Shown here: piece by piece, positions 7,093 through 14,761 of the stretch
Position numbering within the stretch: the stretch's first letter is position 1
Layout: each line of letters opens with the position of its first letter
Source of the DNA: a virus
DNA length: 22,002 nt
Direction: 5' to 3' (one strand)
IMG/VR virus record: IMGVR_UViG_3300030106_002705
Span: 1-22,002 of that record
The notes under the pieces: model-generated
The model's input: the letters and a program-made list of their open reading frames with translations, nothing else
What the model was told of the DNA's origin: nothing
Database searches by the model: none
Program-made: the position numbers and the translations under genes

Positions 7093-8901
7093 TTAACTAG
7101 CAGTCCATGCCTTAACCGCAGGTGCTAATGTCCATTGTTCTACACTAGTTCCTACCGCTGGAGTTGGGTATCCTGCAATAGCTAATGCGCTAGCCGTCGT
7201 TGTTCCAGCGCCACAACAGCCCGCACGAGCTTGTGCGAGATCTGCGCCTGCAGCCCAATTAGTTCCATCCCATGTTTCTGTTAAGGTATCATATGCCGCA
7301 GGTTTATTTCCTCCGTATACCATTCCTAAAGTTTGAAGACCAAACCCTGATTGCTGCTTATTCTTACGACCTGTGACTTGGTTATTAACTTCCGTCCATG
7401 CCGTGCCGTTCCAGGATTCTGTATTTCCTCCCGGTTCAGGTTGACCAGAAGAACAAATTGAAGCAGTTGTTGTTCCAAAATTTGTAGGGACAGCCCTAGC
7501 TGTATTTAAATCTGCTACTTCAGTCCAAGAAGTTCCGTCGAATTCTTCTGTTTCTGCTCGATAACCGGCACCAGGTCTTTCCCCTCCAACACACATCGCT
7601 GCGGTTGTAGTTCCTGATCCACCTTGACCATATCTTCCATAGTTCAGATCTGCTACTTCAGTCCAAGAAGTTCCGTCCCATTCTTCAGTAAGGGCTCCAG
7701 GAGGATAGTTTCCTCCAAAATATAATGCTGCTGTTTGACTTCCAGCACCACTATTTTCTGTTCTTCCTGTATTTAAATCATTTACTTCGGTCCAACTTGT
7801 TCCATCAAAACTTTCAGTATTAGTGGTATTTCCTCCACCTTCAATTAAAGCTGCATCAACTGTTCCTTGTCCAGTTCCCGCAGGTCGTGGATTCGCCACT
7901 GCTGCTCCTGATGCCCATGAACCTGTACCTTGTGCACCAAAACCTTTAACGGTATTTGATGAAGTATTATACCAAACTTGTCCTTCTTGAGCGAGAGTAT
8001 AAGGAGGAGAAGCTGTTGTAAATTCTTCTGTTGCGGTTGACCGTGAAGGTTCTTCTCCACCAAAGGCTACCGCAGCTGTCAATACACCTGCTCCACCTAA
8101 ATCTCCTCTAGCTGTCGCTAAATCGGAAAGTTCAGTCCAAGACGTTCCATCATAAGTTTCTGTTTTTCCTGTAGCAGCTGTATCATGCCCTCCAAAAGCT
8201 AAAGCTGATCCTACTACTCCATTTCGTGCTGAGGATATATTATTTCTAGCAGTATTTAAATCAGCAATTTCTGTCCAACTGGATCCATCATATTGTTCTA
8301 CTGCTGCTGTATCACTTCCTGTGCTTCCACCTATAGCTAAAGCAAGTGTTTGTACTCCAACACCAGCTAATCCATTTCGAGCGGTATTTAAACTTCCACC
8401 TGCAGTCCAAGATGAACCATCGTATTCTTCACATGCCGAAGATACTGGAGGAGGATCTTGATTACCTCCCATAGCTAATCCAGCAGTTTGCGTTCCTGCT
8501 GCTCCTAAATTATATCGTGCAGTGCTGAGTGATCCACCTGCAGTCCAAGAACTTCCACCCCATTCTTCAGTAGCTGTACTCACTGGCGGTATTCCACCGA
8601 ATACTAAGCCAGCCGTGGTAGTTCCACATCCTCTACGACCATATTTTGTTGGTGATTCTTGTAAAGCTTGAATAGGACTCCAACTAGTTCCATTATAAGT
8701 AAAAGAAGTGGCTGTAAGGCCAGTAGGATAATATCCTCCAGCACTCATTGCTGCAGTTTGAGTTCCAAAAGAAGCCATATTATTAGTAGCCGTAGGCATA
8801 GATCCACCAGCAGCCCATGTTCCTGAAGCTGCCACGGATATAATAGGATCACTGTCAAGTGATTGAATTGTAAAACCTCTTATAGCTCTATAAGTTGCCA
8901 T
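7093..8901 (-). CDS. Double six-bladed kelch-like propeller, putative receptor-binding/tail-fibre tip protein
   Basis: 602 residues. After the N-terminal tag MATYRAIRGFTIQSLDSDP, twelve repeats of about 41-48 residues can be counted. They have the pattern SWTEVADLNTAR, then G-x-G-T-x-T-A-A, then a Gly-Gly pair, then an aromatic plus DGT/S leading into the next Trp. This is a kelch-like blade. Six blades come first, then a linker with EGQVWYNTSSNTVKGFG, then six more. The C-terminus reads VKAWTAS, echoing the ends of the two related genes. Beta-propellers on phage tails usually bind receptors or glycans, so host recognition is the likely role. No catalytic galactose-oxidase-type residues are evident. 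ATG overlaps the stop of the upstream paralogue (TAATG). Confidence 0.85.
   Translation of the reverse strand: MATYRAIRGFTIQSLDSDPIISVAASGTWAAGGSMPTATNNMASFGTQTAAMSAGGYYPTGLTATSFTYNGTSWSPIQALQESPTKYGRRGCGTTTAGLVFGGIPPVSTATEEWGGSSWTAGGSLSTARYNLGAAGTQTAGLAMGGNQDPPPVSSACEEYDGSSWTAGGSLNTARNGLAGVGVQTLALAIGGSTGSDTAAVEQYDGSSWTEIADLNTARNNISSARNGVVGSALAFGGHDTAATGKTETYDGTSWTELSDLATARGDLGGAGVLTAAVAFGGEEPSRSTATEEFTTASPPYTLAQEGQVWYNTSSNTVKGFGAQGTGSWASGAAVANPRPAGTGQGTVDAALIEGGGNTTNTESFDGTSWTEVNDLNTGRTENSGAGSQTAALYFGGNYPPGALTEEWDGTSWTEVADLNYGRYGQGGSGTTTAAMCVGGERPGAGYRAETEEFDGTSWTEVADLNTARAVPTNFGTTTASICSSGQPEPGGNTESWNGTAWTEVNNQVTGRKNKQQSGFGLQTLGMVYGGNKPAAYDTLTETWDGTNWAAGADLAQARAGCCGAGTTTASALAIAGYPTPAVGTSVEQWTLAPAVKAWTAS
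7510..7677 (-). repeat. 30-bp direct repeat inside the second propeller
   Basis: An identical 30-base stretch occurs at 7510-7539 and 7648-7677, 138 bases (exactly 46 codons) apart. It encodes the blade start around DGTSWTEVADL on the minus strand. Because the spacing is one whole blade, recombination between the copies would remove or add one blade in frame. Confidence 0.85.
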
Positions 8902-9893
8902 TATGTTGCCGTCACCGTTTTAGTTGTTGGACCCACTGTCCATTCTTCTGTTGCATTGGAGAAATTACCGGCTGGTACTGGTGCATAACCAAAACCTAAT
9001 AATCCAACGGTAGTTGTTCCTCCACCAACATTATTCGGACCTCGTGGTGTTGAAAAATTTGTTGTCTCTGTCCATGTAGAACCATCATAAGTTTCGACGA
9101 ATGTTGTTTGGGGTGAACCTGTATCTCCTCCAGCAAACATCATGGCGGTTTGAGTTCCCCATCCCGCGCCATTGTCTCTTCCATTATTTAAATCTCCAAC
9201 TTCTGTCCAACTTGATCCATCATAAGTTTGTGTTTCTGCTTTATGAGGGGGATTTGATCCTGTATTAATTGCAGATGTTTGAGTTCCTGTTCCGCTACTT
9301 CCACCTGCAGAAAAAAGTTGATCCCCTCCTGCAGTCCAAGATGTTCCATCATATTCTTCTGTTCTAGTTCCTTGGCCAGGTGTTGTTGAGGGATATTTTC
9401 CAGATCCTAATGTAACCAGTCCGGATGTTTGTGTACCAGCACAACTTGCACCTCTTCGATAAGTGGTTGTTGAACCACCTGCAGTCCAGCTTGAACCATC
9501 CCATTCATAACAATCATTTTTATATCCGACGTTATCACCATCAACAGCTAATGCGGCTGTTGAAGTTCCCAGTCCTCTAATTCCTGCTCGTGCAGCAGGC
9601 AGAGCTGTAATTGCTGTCCACGCTGTACCATTATAAGTTTCAGCATTGGCCATATTGCCTACAGGATTATAATATCCTCCAAAAGCAATAGCAGCTGTTT
9701 GAGTATTACCTGAAGAAGCCGATCCTACATCTCCTCTAAGTTGATTAGCAGTTCCTCCTGTAGCCCAAGCACCTACTGTAGTTACATATTTTAAAGTATT
9801 GCTAGCTGTATTATAATAAACTTGTCCAATAACTGACGGATCAGTAGCTAAACTTTCTACTTTAAAACCTTTGATTGTTTTTAAATCTGCCAT
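8901..9893 (-). CDS. Single six-bladed kelch-like propeller protein, putative tail-fibre/receptor-binding
   Basis: 330 residues, paralogous to the flanking 602- and 632-residue proteins but with only one propeller. The shared tag MADLKTIKGFKVESLATDP is followed at once by the linker IGQVYYNTASNTLKYV, which in the longer paralogues lies between the two propellers. Six blades follow, with recurring SWTAGG / SWTEVGDL starts, and a C-terminal cap KTVTAT. The layout is what is expected if the first propeller had been deleted between tag and linker. No signal peptide. TAGGAAATTATTATG supplies a modest ribosome-binding site. Likely a virion-surface adhesin variant. Confidence 0.85.
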   Translation of the reverse strand: MADLKTIKGFKVESLATDPSVIGQVYYNTASNTLKYVTTVGAWATGGTANQLRGDVGSASSGNTQTAAIAFGGYYNPVGNMANAETYNGTAWTAITALPAARAGIRGLGTSTAALAVDGDNVGYKNDCYEWDGSSWTAGGSTTTYRRGASCAGTQTSGLVTLGSGKYPSTTPGQGTRTEEYDGTSWTAGGDQLFSAGGSSGTGTQTSAINTGSNPPHKAETQTYDGSSWTEVGDLNNGRDNGAGWGTQTAMMFAGGDTGSPQTTFVETYDGSTWTETTNFSTPRGPNNVGGGTTTVGLLGFGYAPVPAGNFSNATEEWTVGPTTKTVTAT

Positions 9894-9902
9894 AATAATT
9901 TC

Positions 9903-10184
9903 CTATTCTAAAACCTCTCTAACAGGTCTACTTTTTTGTTCTTGAAGAAGGGCTGAAGCATCCCATTGAGATTGAGAACTTGTTAATAAAGTATCTAATG
10001 TTTCTTGTACAATATCTTTATGTATAACTTCCGCATTGTGTCTTTTGATCCAAGCTTTAGCTTCAGGACATTGTTTAATTTTCCATAGTTCAGTGCCGTA
10101 GCTCTTTGGTTCCAAAGAGACACACTCTTGGTGAGTTATAAAACCTTTTCCAGTATTAGTGGCTTTGCAATAATAATATGCCAT
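9903..10184 (-). CDS. Small MAYxYC-type protein, paralogue 2
   Basis: 93 residues starting MAYYYCKATNTGKGFITHQECV. A longer reading in this frame reaches 10331, but its first 49 residues lie over the neighbouring gene and look like shadow sequence. The ATG at 10184 is preferred because it aligns exactly with the start of the upstream paralogue (MAYRYCTATNFGKGFFTHKD). The two proteins share the first 19-20 residues and then diverge. This one continues with a Trp/Lys-rich segment and a helical C-terminus. No known domain is recognised. Lying between propeller genes, it could be a fibre-associated adaptor or chaperone. Only 13 bases separate it from the upstream paralogue. Confidence 0.75.
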   Translation of the reverse strand: MAYYYCKATNTGKGFITHQECVSLEPKSYGTELWKIKQCPEAKAWIKRHNAEVIHKDIVQETLDTLLTSSQSQWDASALLQEQKSRPVREVLE

Positions 10185-10197
10185 AATATTTTCTAAA

Positions 10198-10482
10198 CTA
10201 TAATATACTATATTTAACTGGTCTATCTTGTGCTGCCTGTTCGTCAGCTGACATTGCATCATAAGCTGCTTGTGCGGTTTCAACTTCACCATCAACAATT
10301 GCTTGTGCTTCTGCTTTAGTTTTAGATACACCGCTTTGACGGCCTATCCAATCAACTCCATCAGAATTGTCACCTACGATCCAAACGTTGCCAGGTTCAC
10401 CTCTTAAGAAAAATCTTTCACGGTCTTTGTGCGTGAAAAAACCTTTTCCAAAATTAGTGGCTGTACAATATCTATATGCCAT
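10198..10482 (-). CDS. Small MAYxYC-type protein, paralogue 1
   Basis: 94 residues beginning MAYRYCTATNFGKGFFTHKD. The start has a strong ribosome-binding site (AAGGAGGAAACAACTATG). The N-terminal 20 residues are shared with the next gene downstream. The middle reads NVWIVGDNSDGVDWIG, and the C-terminal half is an Ala/Glu/Gln-rich helix ending RPVKYSIL. No known domain is recognised. The pair sits between the 632- and 330-residue propeller genes, so a role linked to the fibres (assembly factor, small virion protein) is a reasonable guess only. Confidence 0.82.
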   Translation of the reverse strand: MAYRYCTATNFGKGFFTHKDRERFFLRGEPGNVWIVGDNSDGVDWIGRQSGVSKTKAEAQAIVDGEVETAQAAYDAMSADEQAAQDRPVKYSIL

Positions 10483-10518
10483 AGTTGTTTCCTCCTTTTT
10501 TAATTTTATAAATCATAA

Positions 10519-12417
10519 TTAACTCACTGTCACGGTTTTAATACTATATGCTGGAACTGACCAATCGCTTGATGCTGCTGGCTGTGTACTTGGATTAGAT
10601 CCACCACTAATATTAGCAGCCGTTGAACTTCCAATTCCACCTGTTCTAGTTACAGCTGAAGGAATATCACTCTCTTCACTCCAACTCGTACCATCCCAAG
10701 TTTCTACATTAGTTACTTTAGTTGGGGTTTCTCCTCCTGCAACCATAGCTGCCGTTGAAGTTCCTGCACCTCCGTTTTGCAGTCCGCCTCTGGCAGTATT
10801 TAAATCTGATCCTTCTGACCAAGTGGAACCATTAAAAGATTCTACGTTGGCAAAAGTTGATGTACCAGGCCATGTTTGTTTTCCTCCAACACAAAGAGCT
10901 GCAGTTGAAGTTCCTACACCCGATTCTAATTCTCTTCCCGTATTTAAATCTCCTGTTTCAGTCCAATTCGTACCATCAAATGATTCAGTTAAAGCTGAGT
11001 TAGGTGTTCCTGGGCCTCCACCACCTATACATAAAGCGGCAGTAGTAGTTCCCAGAGGTGTACCTGTAGTATAAACTCGTGCACTATTTAAATCATTCTT
11101 TTCTGTCCAACTGGATCCATTCCATAATTCTGTATTCCCTACTCCCGCAGAGGATTGAGATCCTCCAAAAACTAAAAAACTTGTTTGAGCGCCAGGTCCT
11201 CCTGAGCCTCCTCCTCCAAATCGATATGTATTTAAAGATGTTGTTGAAGTCCATGATGAACCATCGTATTCTTCTACCGCAACTCCGGCTCCTCCACTTA
11301 CTGGGGGTTCCCCCATTGCGATGATACCAGCCGTTTGAGTACCGGCTCCAGCTTGTAAATCTCTTGCTGTATTTAAATTTCCACCGGATGCCCATGATCC
11401 TGTACCAGCACTTACATATTTAAATTTACCCGATGCAGTATTATAATAAAGATCACCAACAATGGCATCCGTATATTCGGCTGCCGGTCCTGGTGCGGCT
11501 GTATAAGTCCATTCTTCAGTTGTTAGAAGATTTGCTGAACTTCCTGGGTGTGCTCCTCCTCCATATAATCCAGAGGTACTAGAATTTCCTGAAGCAGGTT
11601 GATAACTTCGTGCTTGCGCCATAGAATTTCCTGTTGAAAAAGAACTTCCATCCCATATTTCAGTTGTTGTAATTGCGGGATAACTTCCTCCGGCTACTGC
11701 AAAAGCCGCTGTCGTTCCGAAGGCTCCTCCCATTTGTCTAGCCGTACCCATGTCAGTTACTTCTGTCCATGAAGTACCATCATAGTTTTCTACTTTAGCT
11801 GTCTGAGCTGGACCAAGATCTCCTCCAATACAAGCTGCAGCAGTTTGACTACCAACATTCATTCCACAACTTCTTTTTCTAGCACTATTCATGTTATTTC
11901 CTTCAGCCCATGAACTGCCATTCCATTCTTCAGAATCAGCCGTTGCCGGGTCTCCACCTCCAGAAAATAATCCTGCTGTTGTAGTACCAACGGTATTACC
12001 ATCTACTTTGGCTGCACTTAAATCTGCTACTTCGGTCCAAGTGGTACCATCATAATGTTCCGTGTTGGCCTGATTACCTGCTGGTGGAGCATTAGTATAA
12101 CCTCCGGCTATCCAACCAGCTGTTAAAATACCAGCTCCTGTTGAAACAAACCCACCGGGTCTACTTGAATCATTTCCTAAGGTCCAAGAACTTCCATCAT
12201 ATTCAATGGTAGTTTTAACATAACCAGTTGGTGGAGATTCTCCACCCACCATCACTGATGCTGTTAGAGTTCCAAAAGTTCCTGCAGATCTTCGAACGAC
12301 ATTTATGTTCCCTCCAGAAGACCACACACCTGTTGATGCGGGTGCATCTGCGTAAGGAGTTGGATCCGCGCTAAGATTTTGTACTGTAAATCCTTTGTAA
12401 CTTTTAAGATCAGCCAT
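10519..12417 (-). CDS. Double six-bladed kelch-like propeller, putative receptor-binding/tail-fibre tip protein
   Basis: 632 residues. N-terminal tag MADLKSYKGFTVQNLSADP, then six kelch-like blades (about residues 31-308), a linker with VGDLYYNTASGKFKYVSAG, and six further blades to the C-terminus, which ends IKTVTVS. Blades follow the same consensus as the other two propeller genes: SWTExxDLNTAR, GxGTxTAA, a Gly-Gly pair, and an aromatic-DGS/T-Trp hinge. It is the largest and first of the three paralogues and lies directly after the tail-fibre-like gene, which suggests that it docks there through the tag. The likely role is host-surface or glycan binding. The start (CCTCATG) lacks a clear Shine-Dalgarno and lies five bases after the previous stop. 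Confidence 0.86.
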   Translation of the reverse strand: MADLKSYKGFTVQNLSADPTPYADAPASTGVWSSGGNINVVRRSAGTFGTLTASVMVGGESPPTGYVKTTIEYDGSSWTLGNDSSRPGGFVSTGAGILTAGWIAGGYTNAPPAGNQANTEHYDGTTWTEVADLSAAKVDGNTVGTTTAGLFSGGGDPATADSEEWNGSSWAEGNNMNSARKRSCGMNVGSQTAAACIGGDLGPAQTAKVENYDGTSWTEVTDMGTARQMGGAFGTTAAFAVAGGSYPAITTTEIWDGSSFSTGNSMAQARSYQPASGNSSTSGLYGGGAHPGSSANLLTTEEWTYTAAPGPAAEYTDAIVGDLYYNTASGKFKYVSAGTGSWASGGNLNTARDLQAGAGTQTAGIIAMGEPPVSGGAGVAVEEYDGSSWTSTTSLNTYRFGGGGSGGPGAQTSFLVFGGSQSSAGVGNTELWNGSSWTEKNDLNSARVYTTGTPLGTTTAALCIGGGGPGTPNSALTESFDGTNWTETGDLNTGRELESGVGTSTAALCVGGKQTWPGTSTFANVESFNGSTWSEGSDLNTARGGLQNGGAGTSTAAMVAGGETPTKVTNVETWDGTSWSEESDIPSAVTRTGGIGSSTAANISGGSNPSTQPAASSDWSVPAYSIKTVTVS

Positions 12418-12422
12418 GAGGA

Positions 12423-13421
12423 TTATTTATCCTTCAGTAGCCAGCCTTGAGAAGATCCTGAATAAACTAAAGTGAAACCGGCACGTTCAACTGCGCAAGT
12501 TAGACTTGCTGCTGTGCCTTGAATTTTTTCTGATCCGTTAGGTGCTACAGTTAAATTGTAAGTGTCAAAGGTTCCAGCATAATCTACAATAGCAATTTCA
12601 TCACCTAGAGAACCGGCAGGTAAAGAAAGCGTCCATGCGCCTCCTGAAGTATCACAAAACAGACCATCGTTAGCTACTCCTGTGTAAGTAGTAGTTTTAA
12701 CGGCCCATGATAATCCTCCTGCAATAGTTGTCCAGGATAAATTTCCTGAAGTATCTGATGTAAGCGCATCGCCTGTTGTAGTAGCGACGGCTGCTGGCCA
12801 AACGACTGTATAACTTCCTGAGACTGTAGCATGAGACTTCTGACCCACATAAGCGGAGTCATCCGCATCAGCTAAACGTAGTTCTTTCTGAGAATTAATT
12901 ACCATTCCAGTTCCAGCGGTCCAGATTAAATCTGCATCTCCACCGAAAGCACCGGAATTATTATATTGAATTTGTGTATCAGATCCACCTGGATCTGTTG
13001 AAACTCCTAATGTAGAATCAACTACATTTGTTCCATCTGTGTAAAGTAATTTTGTTCCTTTGTCTGTAGTCGCAAACGTGACTCCTGTACCTGAAACAGT
13101 TTTAACTTGGACCGTGTATCCACCTGATGTTGCATTATTAATCAGCCACCAGTTTTCTATACTATCTGGAACAGTTACAATTTGGTTTCCTGTTATTGTT
13201 CCACTTAGTTTCCAAATTCTTGTAGCAAGTGTAGCTCCTGTAGAGCCATCTGATTTAACTAAAGTTGTAGTCTGAGAACCACCAGCAATAGATTGATCTT
13301 TCCAACCACCTGATATTTGTTCAATGATATTCCAGTTTGTATTAGTTAAAGTTCCCCATGTACCGGCTTTCTCACCAGTGGTCATGAGTTGAATTCCTAA
13401 ATTAGTATAATTCGAAGCCAT
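12423..13421 (-). CDS. Tail fibre-like protein
   Basis: 332 residues. The N-terminus MASNYTNLGIQLMTTGEKAG followed by TWGTLTNTNWNIIEQ is a pattern I recognise from the N-terminal, virion-proximal part of many phage tail-fibre or tail proteins. The middle is beta-rich, with Thr/Gly/Ser repeats around STDPGGSDTQIQYNNSGAFG, a segment common in fibre proteins. The C-terminus contains a GFTLVYSGSSQGWLLKD strand. No enzyme domain. Ribosome-binding site AGGAG within a leader identical over 19 bases to that of the 152-residue gene upstream. It lies immediately before the propeller genes, so it is a good candidate for the shaft or adaptor to which they attach. Confidence 0.78.
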   Translation of the reverse strand: MASNYTNLGIQLMTTGEKAGTWGTLTNTNWNIIEQISGGWKDQSIAGGSQTTTLVKSDGSTGATLATRIWKLSGTITGNQIVTVPDSIENWWLINNATSGGYTVQVKTVSGTGVTFATTDKGTKLLYTDGTNVVDSTLGVSTDPGGSDTQIQYNNSGAFGGDADLIWTAGTGMVINSQKELRLADADDSAYVGQKSHATVSGSYTVVWPAAVATTTGDALTSDTSGNLSWTTIAGGLSWAVKTTTYTGVANDGLFCDTSGGAWTLSLPAGSLGDEIAIVDYAGTFDTYNLTVAPNGSEKIQGTAASLTCAVERAGFTLVYSGSSQGWLLKDK

Positions 13422-13432
13422 ATTTTCTCCTA

Positions 13433-14278
13433 TTAAGCCGCGTGCGTATCTTCTGTATACGATGTTGAGCCCGTTATGTCAACACTCGTATAGGAAGTTG
13501 ATCCTGTTATCGTATCCATTTTATAATGTAATGGATAAACATTTCCGACAATAGCTGTAGCATAAACTCCTGTCAAGCCTACAGTCATAGCTGTCGTAGT
13601 AAGACTTCCCACAGATCCTGTCGCAGAAAGTCCCGTTAAACCTATAGACATTTCTGTAGGACTAATTGATCCTACACCTGCTGTTGCACTAACACCGCTA
13701 ATAGAAACGAATTCATGTTCAGTGATTGTAATATCTCCAACTGAAGCTGTCGTGCTTAAGCCACTTATCGCAGCCATTGTTTCAGGCAATCCAGTAGCTG
13801 TTCCTAAAGAAACTGTAGCAACTGAAGTACCTAGTCCTTGAGTATGATCCGCTCCATTATTAATGGAAGGATTTCCTACCGTAGCTGTGGCTGCCACGCC
13901 TGTTGGAATTTGTGTACTTGATCTTGTTTCAGTAATGCTGCCTACAGAAGTAGTAGCGGATAGTCCTGAAAGTGTATATGAAGTTTCTAAAGTTAAAGAA
14001 CCAACTGAAGATGTAATCGATTGTCCTGTTAAAGTTTCAGCAGCTTCATCAACACTGCCCCAACCATTTTCACCCCATGCTAAAGTACCCCAACCTGGAT
14101 AGTATTCTACTTCTATGGTTCCTAAACTAGTAGTAGCTGAAAGACCTGTAAGGGTAACGGTCGGAGAATCACCCCAAGCTTGAGAACCCCATTCAAGACG
14201 TCCCCATCCTTGTTGAACTGTATTAGAATCTCCCCAGTCGGCTTGACCCCAGGTTAATCGTCCCCATCCTGTAGACAT
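13433..14278 (-). CDS. Repeat-rich virion protein with Trp-Gly triplets and 15-residue repeats
   Basis: 281 residues. The first third has three copies of a WGxLxWGxxxWG unit (GWGRLTWGQADWGDS, GWGRLEWGSQAWGDS, GWGTLAWGENGWGSV). The rest carries about nine copies of a 15-residue motif with consensus LTGLSATTSVGSITx, spaced by short variable linkers. The end holds a near-duplicated ITGSTSYT. The regular Gly/Ser/Thr/Val pattern predicts repeated beta-strands, perhaps a fibrous stalk. I do not know its function. Position between connector-type and fibre genes points to a virion role. Its ribosome-binding site lies inside a self-complementary stretch just before the ATG. Confidence 0.82.
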   Translation of the reverse strand: MSTGWGRLTWGQADWGDSNTVQQGWGRLEWGSQAWGDSPTVTLTGLSATTSLGTIEVEYYPGWGTLAWGENGWGSVDEAAETLTGQSITSSVGSLTLETSYTLSGLSATTSVGSITETRSSTQIPTGVAATATVGNPSINNGADHTQGLGTSVATVSLGTATGLPETMAAISGLSTTASVGDITITEHEFVSISGVSATAGVGSISPTEMSIGLTGLSATGSVGSLTTTAMTVGLTGVYATAIVGNVYPLHYKMDTITGSTSYTSVDITGSTSYTEDTHAA

Positions 14279-14293
14279 AAGGAGTTCCTCCTT
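14279..14293 (-). promoter_or_regulatory. Shine-Dalgarno sequestered in a hairpin before the repeat-protein start
   Basis: On the minus strand TAAGGAGGAACTCCTT lies directly before ATG. AAGGAG can pair with CTCCTT over 6 bp with a GAA loop, hiding the ribosome-binding site. The upstream gene's TAA stop forms part of the stem, so a ribosome finishing the upstream gene would open it. This looks like a device for translational coupling. Confidence 0.55.
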
Positions 14294-14750
14294 ACGCTAT
14301 TCTCAGGATAGCGTCAGATGCGTCAGGTGTTGGAAATTGAACTGTAAACGTTCCGCTAGAAACTGTTTTATCTCCACCGAAAGCTACAATTATAACAGAA
14401 TCAGTTGTGCCTGAACCACTGCCAGTCGTTGTATTATAAATCATACAACCATTAGCTGTGAACGAGGCAGAACTCCATGATATATTATCAAAATCTACCC
14501 ATGCTGTAGTTCCAGATGAAGTCGGACTAGAGCTTGCAATAGTCAACGCTGCTCCGCCAGCTGTGTAAGCTGATCCTGAAGTGTTTGTAATTTCATTCGT
14601 TGTGGAATAATCAGTCGTCGCTGCACCCAAAGATGCTGAACTTGTAAACAACGCAATTTTAAACGTATCTCCACCAGAAGTAGAAAAATTGTGACTTCCT
14701 TGAAGTAATTCTACTTTAAATGATGTACATACTGCTGATGTTATTGCCAT
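14292..14750 (-). CDS. Small beta-rich putative virion protein
   Basis: 152 residues, Ser/Thr/Gly-rich, with alternating strands predicted throughout. The N-terminus MAITSAVCTSFKVELLQG and the motif GDTFKIALFTSSASLG resemble small structural proteins of environmental marine phages that I have seen only as hypothetical. The C-terminus SGTFTVQFPTPDASDAILRI looks like a beta-barrel or tail-associated fold. No catalytic motif. Ribosome-binding site AGGAG, seven bases before the ATG. A role in the tail or baseplate region is inferred from position only. Confidence 0.78.
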   Translation of the reverse strand: MAITSAVCTSFKVELLQGSHNFSTSGGDTFKIALFTSSASLGAATTDYSTTNEITNTSGSAYTAGGAALTIASSSPTSSGTTAWVDFDNISWSSASFTANGCMIYNTTTGSGSGTTDSVIIVAFGGDKTVSSGTFTVQFPTPDASDAILRIA

Positions 14751-14761
14751 ATTTTCTCCTA

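Noticed and set aside
7093-8901. Galactose-oxidase-like enzyme
   Set aside because: Kelch-like blades are present, but no copper-ligand or Cys-Tyr pattern can be placed; a binding role is more likely.
10185-10331. Longer N-terminus for the small protein ending at 9903 (start at 10331)
   Set aside because: The extra 49 residues lie over the upstream paralogue in another frame and look like shadow sequence; the ATG at 10184 matches the paralogue's start exactly.
11093-11395. Minus-strand frames inside the propeller genes (11093-11395, 7845-8063)
   Set aside because: These are out-of-frame shadows of the repetitive propeller coding sequence.
7093-12417. Diversity-generating retroelement acting on the propeller genes
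   Set aside because: No reverse transcriptase gene, template repeat or adenine-biased variable repeat is visible in the window.
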